A stretch of DNA of 64,000 bases from Micromonospora sp. WMMA1947 (GTDB taxonomy: Bacteria; Actinomycetota; Actinomycetes; Mycobacteriales; Micromonosporaceae): assembly GCF_027497355.1 (NCBI RefSeq), contig NZ_CP114909.1, forward strand, positions 744,001 through 808,000, in the 5' to 3' direction. Shown here one piece after another: positions 7,458 through 16,649 of this stretch. Every line of letters starts with the position of its first letter. Within the stretch, counting starts at the first letter, position 1. The position numbers and the translations under genes were made by a program. The notes under the pieces are model-generated. The model saw nothing but the letters and a program-made list of their open reading frames with translations, did not search any database and had not been told where the DNA came from.

Positions 7458-7628
7458 CTCGGCTCCTCGGTCGATGTGGTCTTCCTCACCATCATCGATC
7501 GGGCGGGCACCCGGCGGCAAGGCCCGGAACGGGCCCACCTCGCTCCGGCGGCCCTGGACCTCCGACACCACACCTCACCGTCCGGTCGCGGGCCCACATC
7601 GTGCGACGCGAATCAGTAGCATCGCGGC

Positions 7629-8696
7629 ATGTCAGATCGCCACCAGCTCACCGATTCCGACACGCGTGCGCAGGGCTCCGATGTGGAGCCGGGCGGGCCG
7701 GCGGAGGAGAAGGCGCCGCGGCGCCGCCGGGGCCGGCGGATCGCCCTGATCGTGCTGGTGGTGGTGGTGCTGCTCGCCGGCGGCGGTGCCCTCGCCGGCG
7801 GCCTCTACTACCGCTCGGTCGACAACTCGATCGAGCGGGTCGACGCCTTCGAGGGCGTACCGGAGGAGTCGCGCCCGCAGGTCGAGGCCAAGGGCGCCAT
7901 GAACATCATGATCCTGGGCAGCGACTCCCGCGACCCGGAGAGCACCGGCGGCTCGCGCAGCGACACGATCATCCTGGCCCACCTGCCGAAGGACAGGTCG
8001 AGTGCCCAGCTCATCTCGATCCCCCGCGACACCTGGACGGCCGTCCCCAAGTCGAAGGAGGGCCGCGGCGGCCGCGACGCGAAGATCAATGCCGCGTACG
8101 CCTGGGGCGGTGTGCCGCTGATGGTGCAGACGGTGGAGAAGTTCAGCGGGGTACGCGTGGACAACGTCGCCATGGTCGACTTCGCCGGCTTCAAGGAGAT
8201 CATCGACGCGCTCGGCGGGGTCGAGATCGACGTGGAGAAGGGCTTCACCACGAAGTACTCGCTGATCGGCACCCGGACCTTCGAGAAGGGCCGGCAAACC
8301 ATGGACGGGGCCGCCGCGCTGGACTACGCGCGGGAGCGGCACGCCTTCCCGGACGGCGACTTCGCGCGCATCCGACACCAGCAGCAGGTGATCAAGGCCA
8401 TTCTGGACAAGGCCGCCTCCGGCGGCGTGCTGACCAACCCGGCCAAGCTGAACTCGTTCGTCCGCGCCACGTCCGACTCGGTGGCTGTCGACAAGTCACT
8501 GTCGCTGGTGGATCTCGCGATGGAGATACGTGGCCTGCGCGGCGGCAACCTGACGTTCTTCACCTGCCCGGTGAAGGGAACGGGCCGGGTCGGCAGCGAG
8601 AGCGTCGTGTTCCCGGATCCGACGCGTTCCAAGCAGTTGTTCGACGCGGTACGCCGCGACTCGGTCCCCGAGATCCTGGCGATCAGCGGAAAGTAG
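7629..8696 (+). CDS. LytR-CpsA-Psr (LCP) family glycopolymer ligase
   Basis: 355 aa. A cytoplasmic N-terminus rich in Arg is followed by one membrane span (about 38-60) and the extracytoplasmic LCP domain. Visible LCP marks: NIMILGSDSRD, RSDTIILAHL, ISIPRDTW, KINAAYAWGG and the Arg-rich pyrophosphate-binding ALDYARERH...DFARIRHQQQ. LCP enzymes transfer undecaprenyl-linked glycopolymers to peptidoglycan. As the first gene of the polysaccharide locus it probably attaches the polymer made by its neighbours. Confidence 0.92.
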   Translation: MSDRHQLTDSDTRAQGSDVEPGGPAEEKAPRRRRGRRIALIVLVVVVLLAGGGALAGGLYYRSVDNSIERVDAFEGVPEESRPQVEAKGAMNIMILGSDSRDPESTGGSRSDTIILAHLPKDRSSAQLISIPRDTWTAVPKSKEGRGGRDAKINAAYAWGGVPLMVQTVEKFSGVRVDNVAMVDFAGFKEIIDALGGVEIDVEKGFTTKYSLIGTRTFEKGRQTMDGAAALDYARERHAFPDGDFARIRHQQQVIKAILDKAASGGVLTNPAKLNSFVRATSDSVAVDKSLSLVDLAMEIRGLRGGNLTFFTCPVKGTGRVGSESVVFPDPTRSKQLFDAVRRDSVPEILAISGK

Positions 8697-8805
8697 GACG
8701 TCGATCTGTCATGCCGGTGCTGGCGGCAGGGCGGGGCCGCTCGTATCCTGCGATCGCCGTCGGTCTCTGCATCCGGGCCGGGGGCGTCACGGGGAAGGAT
8801 CGACC

Positions 8806-10260
8806 ATGCCACGCCTGCCGGCGTTCGAGCATTCGTCCGCGCCGCCGTCCGGTGCACAGATGAACACGCCGGCGGACAGCGGCATGGACACGACGACAGT
8901 GCTGCCGTACGCGGGTTCGCGCGCGTCGACGCGTACCCGACGGTTGCGGGCCTGGATGGTCACCGCGCCCATCGACGTCGCGGCGCTGCTCACGCCGCTG
9001 CTGCTCACCCAGGACTACTGGCGGGGCACGCTGTTCAACGCGGCCCTCACCGTGGGCCTGTTCGCCACGGGCGGGCTGTACCGGCCGCGCCGGCACATCA
9101 GCATCCTGGACGAGTTGCCGAGCCTCGGCGGCCGCCTGCTGGCCTCCGGCGCGGTGGGTGCCATCATCGCGGCGCTGCGGCACGACTCGGTGCCGCACGT
9201 CAGCGGGTTCATGCGCGGCGTCGCGCTCTCCGCCGGCCTGGTGATCGTCGGGCGGGCGCTGAACAGCCGGCTCATCCTGCTGGCCCGCAGGCGCCGGTGG
9301 GTGGAGCACAACGCGATAGTGATCGGCGGCGGCCCGATCGGCGGTGAGCTGGCCCGGCTGTTGCGCCGGTACCCGCAGTACGGGCTGCGGTTCGTCGGCG
9401 CTGTCGACGCCCCGTCCCGGGGGCGGATCGGCGCGTTGCCGCTCATCGGCACGATCGACGACCTGGAGAAGCTGGCCGACATGCTGGAGTGCGAGGTCCT
9501 CGTCATCGCGGACCCGGACTGCTCCGAGGCCGATCTGATGGAGGCGCTGCTGCGTCCGGCGAGTTCCCGCTGCGACCTGTGGGCGGTGCCGCGCCTGTGG
9601 GGGTCGCGGTCGCAGGGCGGCTACCCCGACCACATCGGCGCCATTCCGATCATCAAGATCGGCGACACCACGCTCACCGGTCCACGGTGGCGACTCAAGC
9701 GCGCCTCGGACGTGGTGTTCGCGGTGACCGCCCTGGTGGTGCTGAGCCCGCTGCTGCTGCTCTGCGCCGCCGCCACGTTCCTCGACGGCGGTCGCGGTGT
9801 GTTCTTCCGCCAGGAACGCGTCGGGCGGTACGGCAGGCCGTTCCACGTGATCAAGTTCCGGTCCATGCGCCCCGCCGACGAGTACGAGTCGCAGACCACC
9901 TGGTCCATCGCGCACGACGAGCGGGTCGGGCCGATCGGCCGGTTCATGCGGCGCACCTCGTTGGACGAGCTGCCGCAGCTGTGGAACATCCTGCGCGGTG
10001 AGATGAGCGTGGTGGGGCCCCGGCCGGAGCGGCCGTACTTCGTGGAGAAGTTCTCCATCGAATACCCGAGGTACGCGATGCGGCACCGGGTACCGGTCGG
10101 GCTCACCGGGCTGGCCCAGGTCAGCGGCCTGCGCGGGGACACGCCGATCTCGGACCGGGCGCGGTTCGACAACTACTACGTCGAGAACTGGTCGCTCTGG
10201 CTCGACATCAAGATCGTGCTGCGTACCGTCGCCGAGGTCTTCCGGGGCGGCGGCCGCTAG
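8806..10260 (+). CDS. Undecaprenyl-phosphate sugar-phosphate transferase (polyprenyl glycosylphosphotransferase)
   Basis: 484 aa initiating enzyme of exopolysaccharide synthesis, which loads the first sugar-1-phosphate on undecaprenyl phosphate. N-terminal membrane segments (about 45-150) lead to a nucleotide-fold domain (VIGGGPIGGELARLL), a further hydrophobic segment (about 305-325) and the catalytic C-terminal domain with FRQERVGRYGRPFHVIKFRSM, SLDELPQLWNIL and GPRPERPYFVEKF. The ATG at 8806 follows AAGGA. Its TAG stop overlaps, on the opposite strand, the TAG stop of rmlD (CTAG at 10257-10260). Confidence 0.92.
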   Translation: MPRLPAFEHSSAPPSGAQMNTPADSGMDTTTVLPYAGSRASTRTRRLRAWMVTAPIDVAALLTPLLLTQDYWRGTLFNAALTVGLFATGGLYRPRRHISILDELPSLGGRLLASGAVGAIIAALRHDSVPHVSGFMRGVALSAGLVIVGRALNSRLILLARRRRWVEHNAIVIGGGPIGGELARLLRRYPQYGLRFVGAVDAPSRGRIGALPLIGTIDDLEKLADMLECEVLVIADPDCSEADLMEALLRPASSRCDLWAVPRLWGSRSQGGYPDHIGAIPIIKIGDTTLTGPRWRLKRASDVVFAVTALVVLSPLLLLCAAATFLDGGRGVFFRQERVGRYGRPFHVIKFRSMRPADEYESQTTWSIAHDERVGPIGRFMRRTSLDELPQLWNILRGEMSVVGPRPERPYFVEKFSIEYPRYAMRHRVPVGLTGLAQVSGLRGDTPISDRARFDNYYVENWSLWLDIKIVLRTVAEVFRGGGR

Positions 10261-11123
10261 CTGTCGCCGGCGGCCAGCGCCCGCACCAGGTCCGCCCGCC
10301 AGTGCTCCGGCGGCGGCAGCTTCGCGGCGGCCCACCGGCCGTGCGCCAGCACGCTGTAGCGGGGGCGCGGCGCCGGGCGGGGGAAGCGGTCGGTCGTGGT
10401 CGGCCGGACCCGGTCCGGGTCGAGGCCGCGCAGGGCGAAGACGGCGCGGGCCAGGCCGTACCAGGTCGTCTCGCCGGCGGCCGTGCCGTGGTACGTCCCG
10501 GGCGCCGCGTCGCCTGCGAGCGCCGCGTCGGCGAGCGCGACGAGACGCTCGGCGAGCCGGTACGACCAGGTGGGCTGGCCCCGCTGGTCGTCCACCACGT
10601 CGAGCCGGTCGCGTTCGGCGGCGAGCCGCAGCATCGTGGTGACGAAGTTGCGCCCGTGGGTGGCGTAGAGCCACGCGGAGCGGACGACGTACCCGGTCTC
10701 GGGCAGCAGCCGCGCCACCGCGCGTTCCCCGGCGAGCTTGCTGCGCCCGTACGCGTTCACCGGGCCGGTCGGGGCGTCCTCCGGGTACGGCTCGGTGGCG
10801 TCCCCGCCGAACACGTAGTCGGTGGAGACGTGCACGAGGCGCGCCCCGGACACGGCACAGGCGCAGGCCAGCGCGGCTACCGCGTCGCCGTTGACGGCGG
10901 TGGCCTCGGCCTCCCGGGTCTCCGCGCCGTCCACGTCGGTCCACGCCGCGGCGTTGAGCACCACGTCGTGCCCGCCCACCGCGTCCCGGATCGCGCTGGT
11001 GTCGGTGACGTCCAGGTCGGCGCGGGCGGCGGCGGTGACCGACAGGTCGGGCCGGGTCCGCAGCACGGCGATCAGGTCCCGCCCGAGCATTCCGCCCGCG
11101 CCGGTGACGAGGACCCGGGTCAT
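10257..11123 (-). CDS. rmlD: dTDP-4-dehydrorhamnose reductase
   Basis: 288 aa SDR enzyme, last step of dTDP-L-rhamnose synthesis. TGAGGMLG cofactor loop at 7-14, NAAAWTDVDGAE, STDYVFGG and the catalytic YGRSKLAGE. I take the ATG at 11123 because it overlaps the rmlB stop by one base (TGATG); a much longer open frame upstream is the rmlB shadow. Convergent with the initiating transferase. Confidence 0.93.
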   Translation of the reverse strand: MTRVLVTGAGGMLGRDLIAVLRTRPDLSVTAAARADLDVTDTSAIRDAVGGHDVVLNAAAWTDVDGAETREAEATAVNGDAVAALACACAVSGARLVHVSTDYVFGGDATEPYPEDAPTGPVNAYGRSKLAGERAVARLLPETGYVVRSAWLYATHGRNFVTTMLRLAAERDRLDVVDDQRGQPTWSYRLAERLVALADAALAGDAAPGTYHGTAAGETTWYGLARAVFALRGLDPDRVRPTTTDRFPRPAPRPRYSVLAHGRWAAAKLPPPEHWRADLVRALAAGDS

Positions 11124-12121
11124 CAGTGGCCGGCCGTCTTCAGTGGCTCCCACCAGGCCCGGTTGTCCCGGTACCAGCGGACCGTCTCGGCCAGGCCCCG
11201 GTCGAGGTCGATGCTCGGCGCGTACCCCAGCTCGCTGCTGATCTTGCTGATGTCCAGCGAGTAGCGACGGTCGTGGCCCTTGCGGTCGGTGACCGGCACG
11301 ACGCGGTCCCAGCCGGCCCCGCACGCCGCCAGGAGCCGTTCGGTGAGCTGCCGGTTCGTCAGCTCGGTGCCGCCGCCGATGTGGTAGACCTCGCCGGCCC
11401 GCCCCTTCTCCTGCACCATCGCCACGCCCCGGCAGTGGTCGTGCACGTGCAGCCAGTCCCGGATGTTGCCGCCGTCGCCGTACAGCGGCACGGTCCCGCC
11501 GTCGAGCAGGTTGGTCACGAACAGCGGGACGACCTTCTCCGGGAACTGGTACGGCCCGTAGTTGTTGGAACAGCGGGTCACCACGACGTCCAGGCCGTGG
11601 GTGCGGTGGTAGGACAGGGCCAGCAGATCCGACCCGGCCTTCGAGGCGGAGTACGGGGAGTTCGGCGCCAGCGGCCAGGTCTCCGTCCAGGAGCCGGAGT
11701 CGATCGAGCCGTACACCTCGTCGGTGGAGACGTGCACGAACCGGCGGGTGCCGTGCCGCAGCGCGGCGTCCAGCAGCGTCTGCGTGCCGAGCACGTTCGT
11801 GGTGACGAACGGGGCGGCACCGGTGATCGAGCGGTCCACGTGCGACTCGGCGGCGAAGTGGACGATCACGTCGTGGCCGGGCACCACCTCGTCGACCAGC
11901 GCGCGGTCGCAGATGTCGCCGCGTACGAAGCGCAGCCGGGGATCGTCGCGCACCGGCGCCAGGTTCGCCAGGTTGCCGGAGTAGGTCAGCTTGTCCAGCA
12001 CGGTCAGCGCCTCGGGGCCCTCGACCGGCACCCCGGCCGCGTCGCCGCCGGGCACGCCCAGCAGCATCCGCACGTACTCCGACCCGATGAAGCCGGCGCC
12101 GCCGGTGACGAGGATCCTCAC
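11123..12121 (-). CDS. rmlB: dTDP-glucose 4,6-dehydratase
   Basis: 332 aa from a GTG. NAD-binding TGGAGFIGSEYVRML, STDEVYGS and the catalytic YSASKAGSD are all present, with the family motif RCSNNYGPYQFPEK. It converts dTDP-glucose to dTDP-4-keto-6-deoxyglucose. Divergent from rmlA with 86 bp between, so a shared promoter region serves rmlBD and rmlAC. Confidence 0.95.
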   Translation of the reverse strand: MRILVTGGAGFIGSEYVRMLLGVPGGDAAGVPVEGPEALTVLDKLTYSGNLANLAPVRDDPRLRFVRGDICDRALVDEVVPGHDVIVHFAAESHVDRSITGAAPFVTTNVLGTQTLLDAALRHGTRRFVHVSTDEVYGSIDSGSWTETWPLAPNSPYSASKAGSDLLALSYHRTHGLDVVVTRCSNNYGPYQFPEKVVPLFVTNLLDGGTVPLYGDGGNIRDWLHVHDHCRGVAMVQEKGRAGEVYHIGGGTELTNRQLTERLLAACGAGWDRVVPVTDRKGHDRRYSLDISKISSELGYAPSIDLDRGLAETVRWYRDNRAWWEPLKTAGH

Positions 12122-12207
12122 GGGTCGTGGAGTCTACGCCGTACCGGCAGCGTGGGCGGGACGTCGACGGGCCACGGGGGCGGCGTCGACGCGGGTAGTC
12201 TCCGCGG

Positions 12208-13095
12208 GTGCGCGGAATCCTTCTCGCCGGCGGCACCGGATCCCGGCTCTGGCCGATCACGCGGGCCGTCTCCAAGCAACTGATGCCGGTGTTCGACAAG
12301 CCGATGGTCTACTACCCGCTCTCCACCCTGATGATGGCCGGGGTGCGGGAGATCCTGGTGGTGACCACTCCGGAGGATCGCACCCAGTTCGAGCGGCTGC
12401 TCGGCGACGGCAGCCAGTGGGGGCTGCGGCTGGCGTACGCCGAGCAGCCCCGGCCGGAGGGCATCGCGCAGGCGTTCCTGCTCGGCGCCGACTTCCTCGG
12501 CGACGAGTCGGTGGCGCTGATCCTCGGCGACAACATCTTCCACGGCGCCGGGCTCGGCCGGCAGCTCGCCCAGCACGGTGAGCCGGCCGGTGGGCGGATT
12601 TTCGCGTACCCGATGGCGAACCCGCAGGACTACGGCGTGGTCGAGTTCGACGGCGCCGGCCGGGTGCTGTCGATCGAGGAGAAGCCGGCCCGCCCCCGGT
12701 CCCGGTACGCGGTCCCGGGCCTCTACTTCTACGACAACCGGGTGGTCGACATCGCCCGCAAGCTGACCCCGAGCGCCCGGGGCGAGCTGGAGATCACCGC
12801 GGTCAACGAGACGTACCGGACGTGGGGCGAGCTCACGGTGACGGTGCTCGACCGGGGCACCGCGTGGCTGGACACCGGCACGTTCGCGTCGATGATGCAG
12901 GCCGGCGAGTTCGTCCGGGTGATCGAGGAGCGCCAGGGCATGAAGATCGGCTGCGTCGAGGAGGTCGCCTGGCGGTCCGGGCTGATCGACGACGAGCGGC
13001 TGCGGATGCTGGCCCATCCGCTGACCCGAAGCGGTTACGGTGACTATCTGCTGGGCCTGCTGGCCGATCGGTCCGGTTCGGGGAGTCCGTCGTGA
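12208..13095 (+). CDS. rmlA: Glucose-1-phosphate thymidylyltransferase
   Basis: 295 aa from a GTG. The nucleotide-binding [20 protein letters not shown] and metal-binding LGDNIFHG are standard for RmlA, as is [20 protein letters not shown]. It makes dTDP-glucose. The stop overlaps the rmlC start (GTGA), so the two are coupled. Confidence 0.95.
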   Translation: MRGILLAGGTGSRLWPITRAVSKQLMPVFDKPMVYYPLSTLMMAGVREILVVTTPEDRTQFERLLGDGSQWGLRLAYAEQPRPEGIAQAFLLGADFLGDESVALILGDNIFHGAGLGRQLAQHGEPAGGRIFAYPMANPQDYGVVEFDGAGRVLSIEEKPARPRSRYAVPGLYFYDNRVVDIARKLTPSARGELEITAVNETYRTWGELTVTVLDRGTAWLDTGTFASMMQAGEFVRVIEERQGMKIGCVEEVAWRSGLIDDERLRMLAHPLTRSGYGDYLLGLLADRSGSGSPS

Positions 13096-13700
13096 AGATC
13101 CGTCCGCTGAGCATCGAGGGCGCCTGGGAGGTGACCCCGCAACAGCACGGCGACCCGCGAGGTCTGTTCCTGGAGTGGTACCGCTTCGACCGGCTCGCCG
13201 AGGCGGTCGGTCATCCCCTGCGGCTGGCGCAGGCCAACATCTCCGTCTCCGCGCGGGACGTGGTGCGCGGCATCCACTTCGCCGACGTACCGCCCGGTCA
13301 GGCCAAGTACGTGACATGCGTACGCGGGGCGGTGCTGGACGTGGTGGTCGACGTACGGGTCGGCTCGCCGACGTACGGGCGGTGGGAGGCGGTACGCCTC
13401 GACGACACCGAGCGGCGGGCCGTCTACCTGGCCGAAGGGCTGGGGCACGGGTTCTGCGCGCTCACCGACGACGCGACGCTGAGCTACCTCTGCTCCACCA
13501 CGTACAACCCGGCGGGCGAGCACACGGTGCACCCGCTGGATCCGGACCTCGGAATCGACTGGCCGGCGACGACGCCGCTGTTGTCCGACCGGGACGCGGC
13601 GGCACCGAGCCTGGCCGAGACACGCGCGGCGGGTGTGCTGCCCGGCTACGACGCCTGCCGCTCCTTCACCGAAGGGTTGGAGACCCGCCCGTCGCCCTGA
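13092..13700 (+). CDS. rmlC: dTDP-4-dehydrorhamnose 3,5-epimerase
   Basis: 202 aa cupin-fold epimerase. The catalytic His region VRGIHFAD, the [19 protein letters not shown] strand pair and [11 protein letters not shown] are typical. The GTG start overlaps rmlA. Its 3' end overlaps the convergent chain-length gene by 55 bp, which is unusual even in this compact locus. Confidence 0.94.
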   Translation: MKIRPLSIEGAWEVTPQQHGDPRGLFLEWYRFDRLAEAVGHPLRLAQANISVSARDVVRGIHFADVPPGQAKYVTCVRGAVLDVVVDVRVGSPTYGRWEAVRLDDTERRAVYLAEGLGHGFCALTDDATLSYLCSTTYNPAGEHTVHPLDPDLGIDWPATTPLLSDRDAAAPSLAETRAAGVLPGYDACRSFTEGLETRPSP

Positions 13701-14425
13701 CCCGGCACCCCGGCCGGTTCCTCGGCCGCGCCCGGTTCCGCGACGGCGTCGGCCGGACGGCGACGCACCGTCGTCGCCCAGAGCGTCCGCACGTCCGCGC
13801 TCACCGGGGTACCGGCCCTGCGGTAGCCGAGCACCAGGGCGATGCCGACCCCGACGGCCAGGCCACCGAGTGCGCCACCTGCGGCGTACCACTGCCACCG
13901 CGCGGGCTGCGGACGCGGCGGCGGCGCGGCGGCCCGCACCACGGCGACGTGGGCCTTGAGCCCGAGCCCGGCGGGCGGCAGGTCACGTTCGGCGATCCGT
14001 TGCAGTTCGGCGGCGAGCGCGGCGGCGACCGCGGCGGCGGTGGCGGCGGACCGGTCGGTGACCGCCACGTCGATCGCCAGCGAGTCCACAGCGGACGAGG
14101 CAACGATGCGGCCGGCCAGATCATCCGTGGTGTACGGCAGCCCGAGCGAGTCGATCACCGGGCGGGTCAGCCGGGGCGTGTTCATCATGGTGGCGTACGT
14201 CTTCACCCGCCGCTGCATCAGCCGGCCCGCCTCGTCGGCCGGCGGGCGGGGCTGGGGCGCCGCCGACTTCTCGGCGGCGAACGTGACGAGCATCTGGCTC
14301 TCGGCCCGGTAGACCGGCGGCCGGCGGTCGGCGAGAACCCCGGTGATCGCGCCGCACAGCAGCGTCAGCACCAGCACGATCGGCCACCGCCTGCCGATCG
14401 TGTCGCGGAAGTGGGCCAGGTCCAC
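13646..14425 (-). CDS. Polysaccharide chain-length determinant / Wzz-YveK-like membrane protein
   Basis: 259 aa from a GTG. Membrane spans near 15-33 and 180-200 flank a periplasmic-type domain with heptad-rich helices, and YRAESQMLVTF near the N-terminus matches Wzz-family proteins. There is no tyrosine-kinase domain and no obvious tyrosine cluster; the cytoplasmic tail is Arg/Glu/Pro-rich. It likely controls polymer length with the Wzy-like polymerase downstream. It overlaps rmlC tail-to-tail by 55 bp. Confidence 0.75.
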   Translation of the reverse strand: MDLAHFRDTIGRRWPIVLVLTLLCGAITGVLADRRPPVYRAESQMLVTFAAEKSAAPQPRPPADEAGRLMQRRVKTYATMMNTPRLTRPVIDSLGLPYTTDDLAGRIVASSAVDSLAIDVAVTDRSAATAAAVAAALAAELQRIAERDLPPAGLGLKAHVAVVRAAAPPPRPQPARWQWYAAGGALGGLAVGVGIALVLGYRRAGTPVSADVRTLWATTVRRRPADAVAEPGAAEEPAGVPGQGDGRVSNPSVKERQAS

Positions 14426-14559
14426 GACGCGTCACCCTACCGGCGTCATAACGCCGCGGGCGTACCCGCCCGCCGGGTCCATTGCGCGGTGCCGCTCTTG
14501 TCGGGTAGAACAGGCCCGCACACATCCGCGCATCTTGGGGGAAGACGAGTGGATTCCGC

Positions 14560-15795
14560 GTGGTCGGCTCGCGGCCGACGCCGGCGCCTGGGCGCCGGGT
14601 GTTAGCCCGGGTCCGGCGGATCGTCTCCCCCGAGCGTCTCTATCTGGTCGCCCTGGGCCTGACCGGGCTCGCCGCACTGGTGTCGGTGACGCTGCCGGCG
14701 GCGGAGCGCGGCGAACTCGCGGCGAACATGGTCAGCGCCACGGTGGGCGCGGCCCTCGGCGGGCTGTCCGTCGACACGTTCCTGCTGTCCCGCCCGGCCG
14801 GTTGGATCATGTCGCGGGGTCGTCTGTGGATCGCCGGCATCCTCACCGTCTCGCTCGGCCTCACCGCGCTGGCCGCGGCGCTGCTGACCACGCTGGCCGG
14901 GCTGGGCAGCCACCCGGTGGGCATCGGGGCGGGCTGCGCGCTCACCGTGTTCAACACCGCCGCGTCGCTCGGCCTGCGCCTGAAGCGGTTCTGGTTCGTC
15001 TACACCATGCGGGCGCTCGGCGGCGCGGTGCTGGTGGCCGGGTACGCGCTGCTCTGGCTGGGCCACCGGCTCGACGGTGGCCTGTGGAGCGTGCTCTGGC
15101 TGGGCGTGCAGGTCGCCACCGCGACGGTGCTCGGCGTGGCGGTGCTGGGCTGGGCGCGGCGGTTCGGGCCGGTGCCGGCGGCGACGGCCGGGCGTACGGA
15201 GTACCGCGCCGACCTGCTCGCGGTGGGCCGGCTGCACGTCGGGGTGTGCGCGCAGATGCTGACGTACCGGCTGAGCCAGGTCCTGGTGGCCCGCTTCGCC
15301 GGTGCGGGCGCGCTCGGTGTGTTCGCGCTGGCGGTGGCCGCGCTGGAGTTCGCGCAGTCCGGCGCTGTGGTACGGGCGCAGCGGATCCTCGCCGAGCGTG
15401 ACCCGGACGCGATCGGCGACCACGGCCGCGAGGTCGTCCGGTCGGCGCTGCCGATCGCCGCGCTCGCCGTGATCGGCCTGGCGGTGCTCGGCGTGCTGGC
15501 GCCCGACTACCGCGACGCCTGGATCTTCGGGCTGCTCCTGCTGCCCGGGACGCTGGCGTTGTCGGCCGGCAAGACGTGGAGCGCGGCGCTGCTCAAGCGC
15601 GCCGGCGAGCAGGCCACCACCGCCGTGGCCCTGGTCACCATGTCAGTGTCGGTGGTGCTGTACGTTCTGCTCATCCCGTGGGCCGGCGCGCTCGGCGCCG
15701 CGGTCGCGTCGTCTGTCGCCTACGGCGTCTACGCGTTGCGCACCCGGCAGCGACTCCAGCGGTCCACGCACCTCCTCGTCAATCGGATGGCCTAG
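14560..15795 (+). CDS. Polysaccharide flippase-like multi-spanning membrane protein (Wzx/MATE-like fold)
   Basis: 411 aa with about ten to twelve hydrophobic segments and few charges. The pattern (SERGELAANMVSATVGAAL near the start; ARFAGAGALGVFALAVAALE after residue 240) is that of polysaccharide biosynthesis flippases, which move lipid-linked repeat units outward. Start choice is uncertain: the GTG at 14560 has no good ribosome site, while GTG 14599 overlaps the end of a short upstream frame that does. It sits between the chain-length gene and the glycosyltransferases. Confidence 0.7.
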   Translation: MVGSRPTPAPGRRVLARVRRIVSPERLYLVALGLTGLAALVSVTLPAAERGELAANMVSATVGAALGGLSVDTFLLSRPAGWIMSRGRLWIAGILTVSLGLTALAAALLTTLAGLGSHPVGIGAGCALTVFNTAASLGLRLKRFWFVYTMRALGGAVLVAGYALLWLGHRLDGGLWSVLWLGVQVATATVLGVAVLGWARRFGPVPAATAGRTEYRADLLAVGRLHVGVCAQMLTYRLSQVLVARFAGAGALGVFALAVAALEFAQSGAVVRAQRILAERDPDAIGDHGREVVRSALPIAALAVIGLAVLGVLAPDYRDAWIFGLLLLPGTLALSAGKTWSAALLKRAGEQATTAVALVTMSVSVVLYVLLIPWAGALGAAVASSVAYGVYALRTRQRLQRSTHLLVNRMA

Positions 15796-15797
15796 CG

Positions 15798-16649
15798 GTG
15801 GACGTCTCAATCGTCGTGTTGACCTGGGAAGACTTCGAGCGCACCGACGGCTGCGTCCGCTCGCTGCCAGACGGTGTGGAAGCCGTCGTGGTGGACAACG
15901 GCAGCGCCGCCGAGATCAGCGACAAGCTGCGGGCGATGTGCGCCGAGACCGGCGCCCGCTACGTGCGTTCGGAGACGAACCTGGGCTACGCCAAGGGCAT
16001 GAACCTCGGCGTCCGGCACAGCACCCGGTCCCGGGTGGTCCTGTCCAACAACGACATCCTCGTCCAGCCGGGCGCGATCGAGCGGCTGGCCGCCGAGCTG
16101 GACGACCCGGCCGTCGGCGCGGCGTTCCCGAAGGTGCTCGACGCGACCGGGCGGGACCAGACCGCCGCCGGCCGGTTCCTCACCGTGCGGACCGGTGTCG
16201 CGCACGCCACCGGGCTCAGCCTGGTGTTCCCGAGGCTGCGGATCGTGGCCCCGCCGGAACGGGGCGACTGGCTCTCCGGGCCGTTCGTGGCGGTCCGGCG
16301 GGAGACGCTGGACCGGATCGGCGGGGTGGACGAGTCGTCGTTCTTCTACTCCGAGGACCTGCGGCTGTGCTGGGCGGTGCGGCGGCTCGGGCTGCGCCTG
16401 GCGTACCTGCCGGACGCCGTCGTGACGCACGAGGACGACGCGAGCGCGAAGCGGCGGTGGGCGGCCGAGGAGATCTCCCGCCGGCAGACCCGGGAGTTCA
16501 TCCGGGCCAGCCGTGAACTCGGCGGATGGCGGGGCACGGTGGCCTGCTCCGCGTACACGCTGGGGGTGCTCGCCCGGGCGGCGGTGGGCGGCGGGGCCGC
16601 GCGGCGGGCGATCGCCCGCGGCGCCCTGGAAGGCATGGGCGTCCGATGA
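15798..16649 (+). CDS. Family 2 glycosyltransferase
   Basis: 283 aa GT-A fold enzyme. VSIVVLTWE starts the fold, VVVDNGS binds the nucleotide, SNNDILV is the metal-site equivalent, and SSFFYSEDLRLCWAVRRLG is the acceptor-side ED motif of WbbL/rhamnosyl-type transferases. The GTG at 15798 lies 3 bp after the flippase stop; the longer open frame upstream is not used. The stop overlaps the next gene's ATG (ATGA). Confidence 0.88.
   Translation: MDVSIVVLTWEDFERTDGCVRSLPDGVEAVVVDNGSAAEISDKLRAMCAETGARYVRSETNLGYAKGMNLGVRHSTRSRVVLSNNDILVQPGAIERLAAELDDPAVGAAFPKVLDATGRDQTAAGRFLTVRTGVAHATGLSLVFPRLRIVAPPERGDWLSGPFVAVRRETLDRIGGVDESSFFYSEDLRLCWAVRRLGLRLAYLPDAVVTHEDDASAKRRWAAEEISRRQTREFIRASRELGGWRGTVACSAYTLGVLARAAVGGGAARRAIARGALEGMGVR

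Noticed and set aside
7458..7571. N-terminal extension of the small protein at 7158-7457
   Set aside because: The ATG at 7457 has a clear AGGAG; the extension is Gly/Arg/Pro-rich and runs into the promoter region of the LCP gene.
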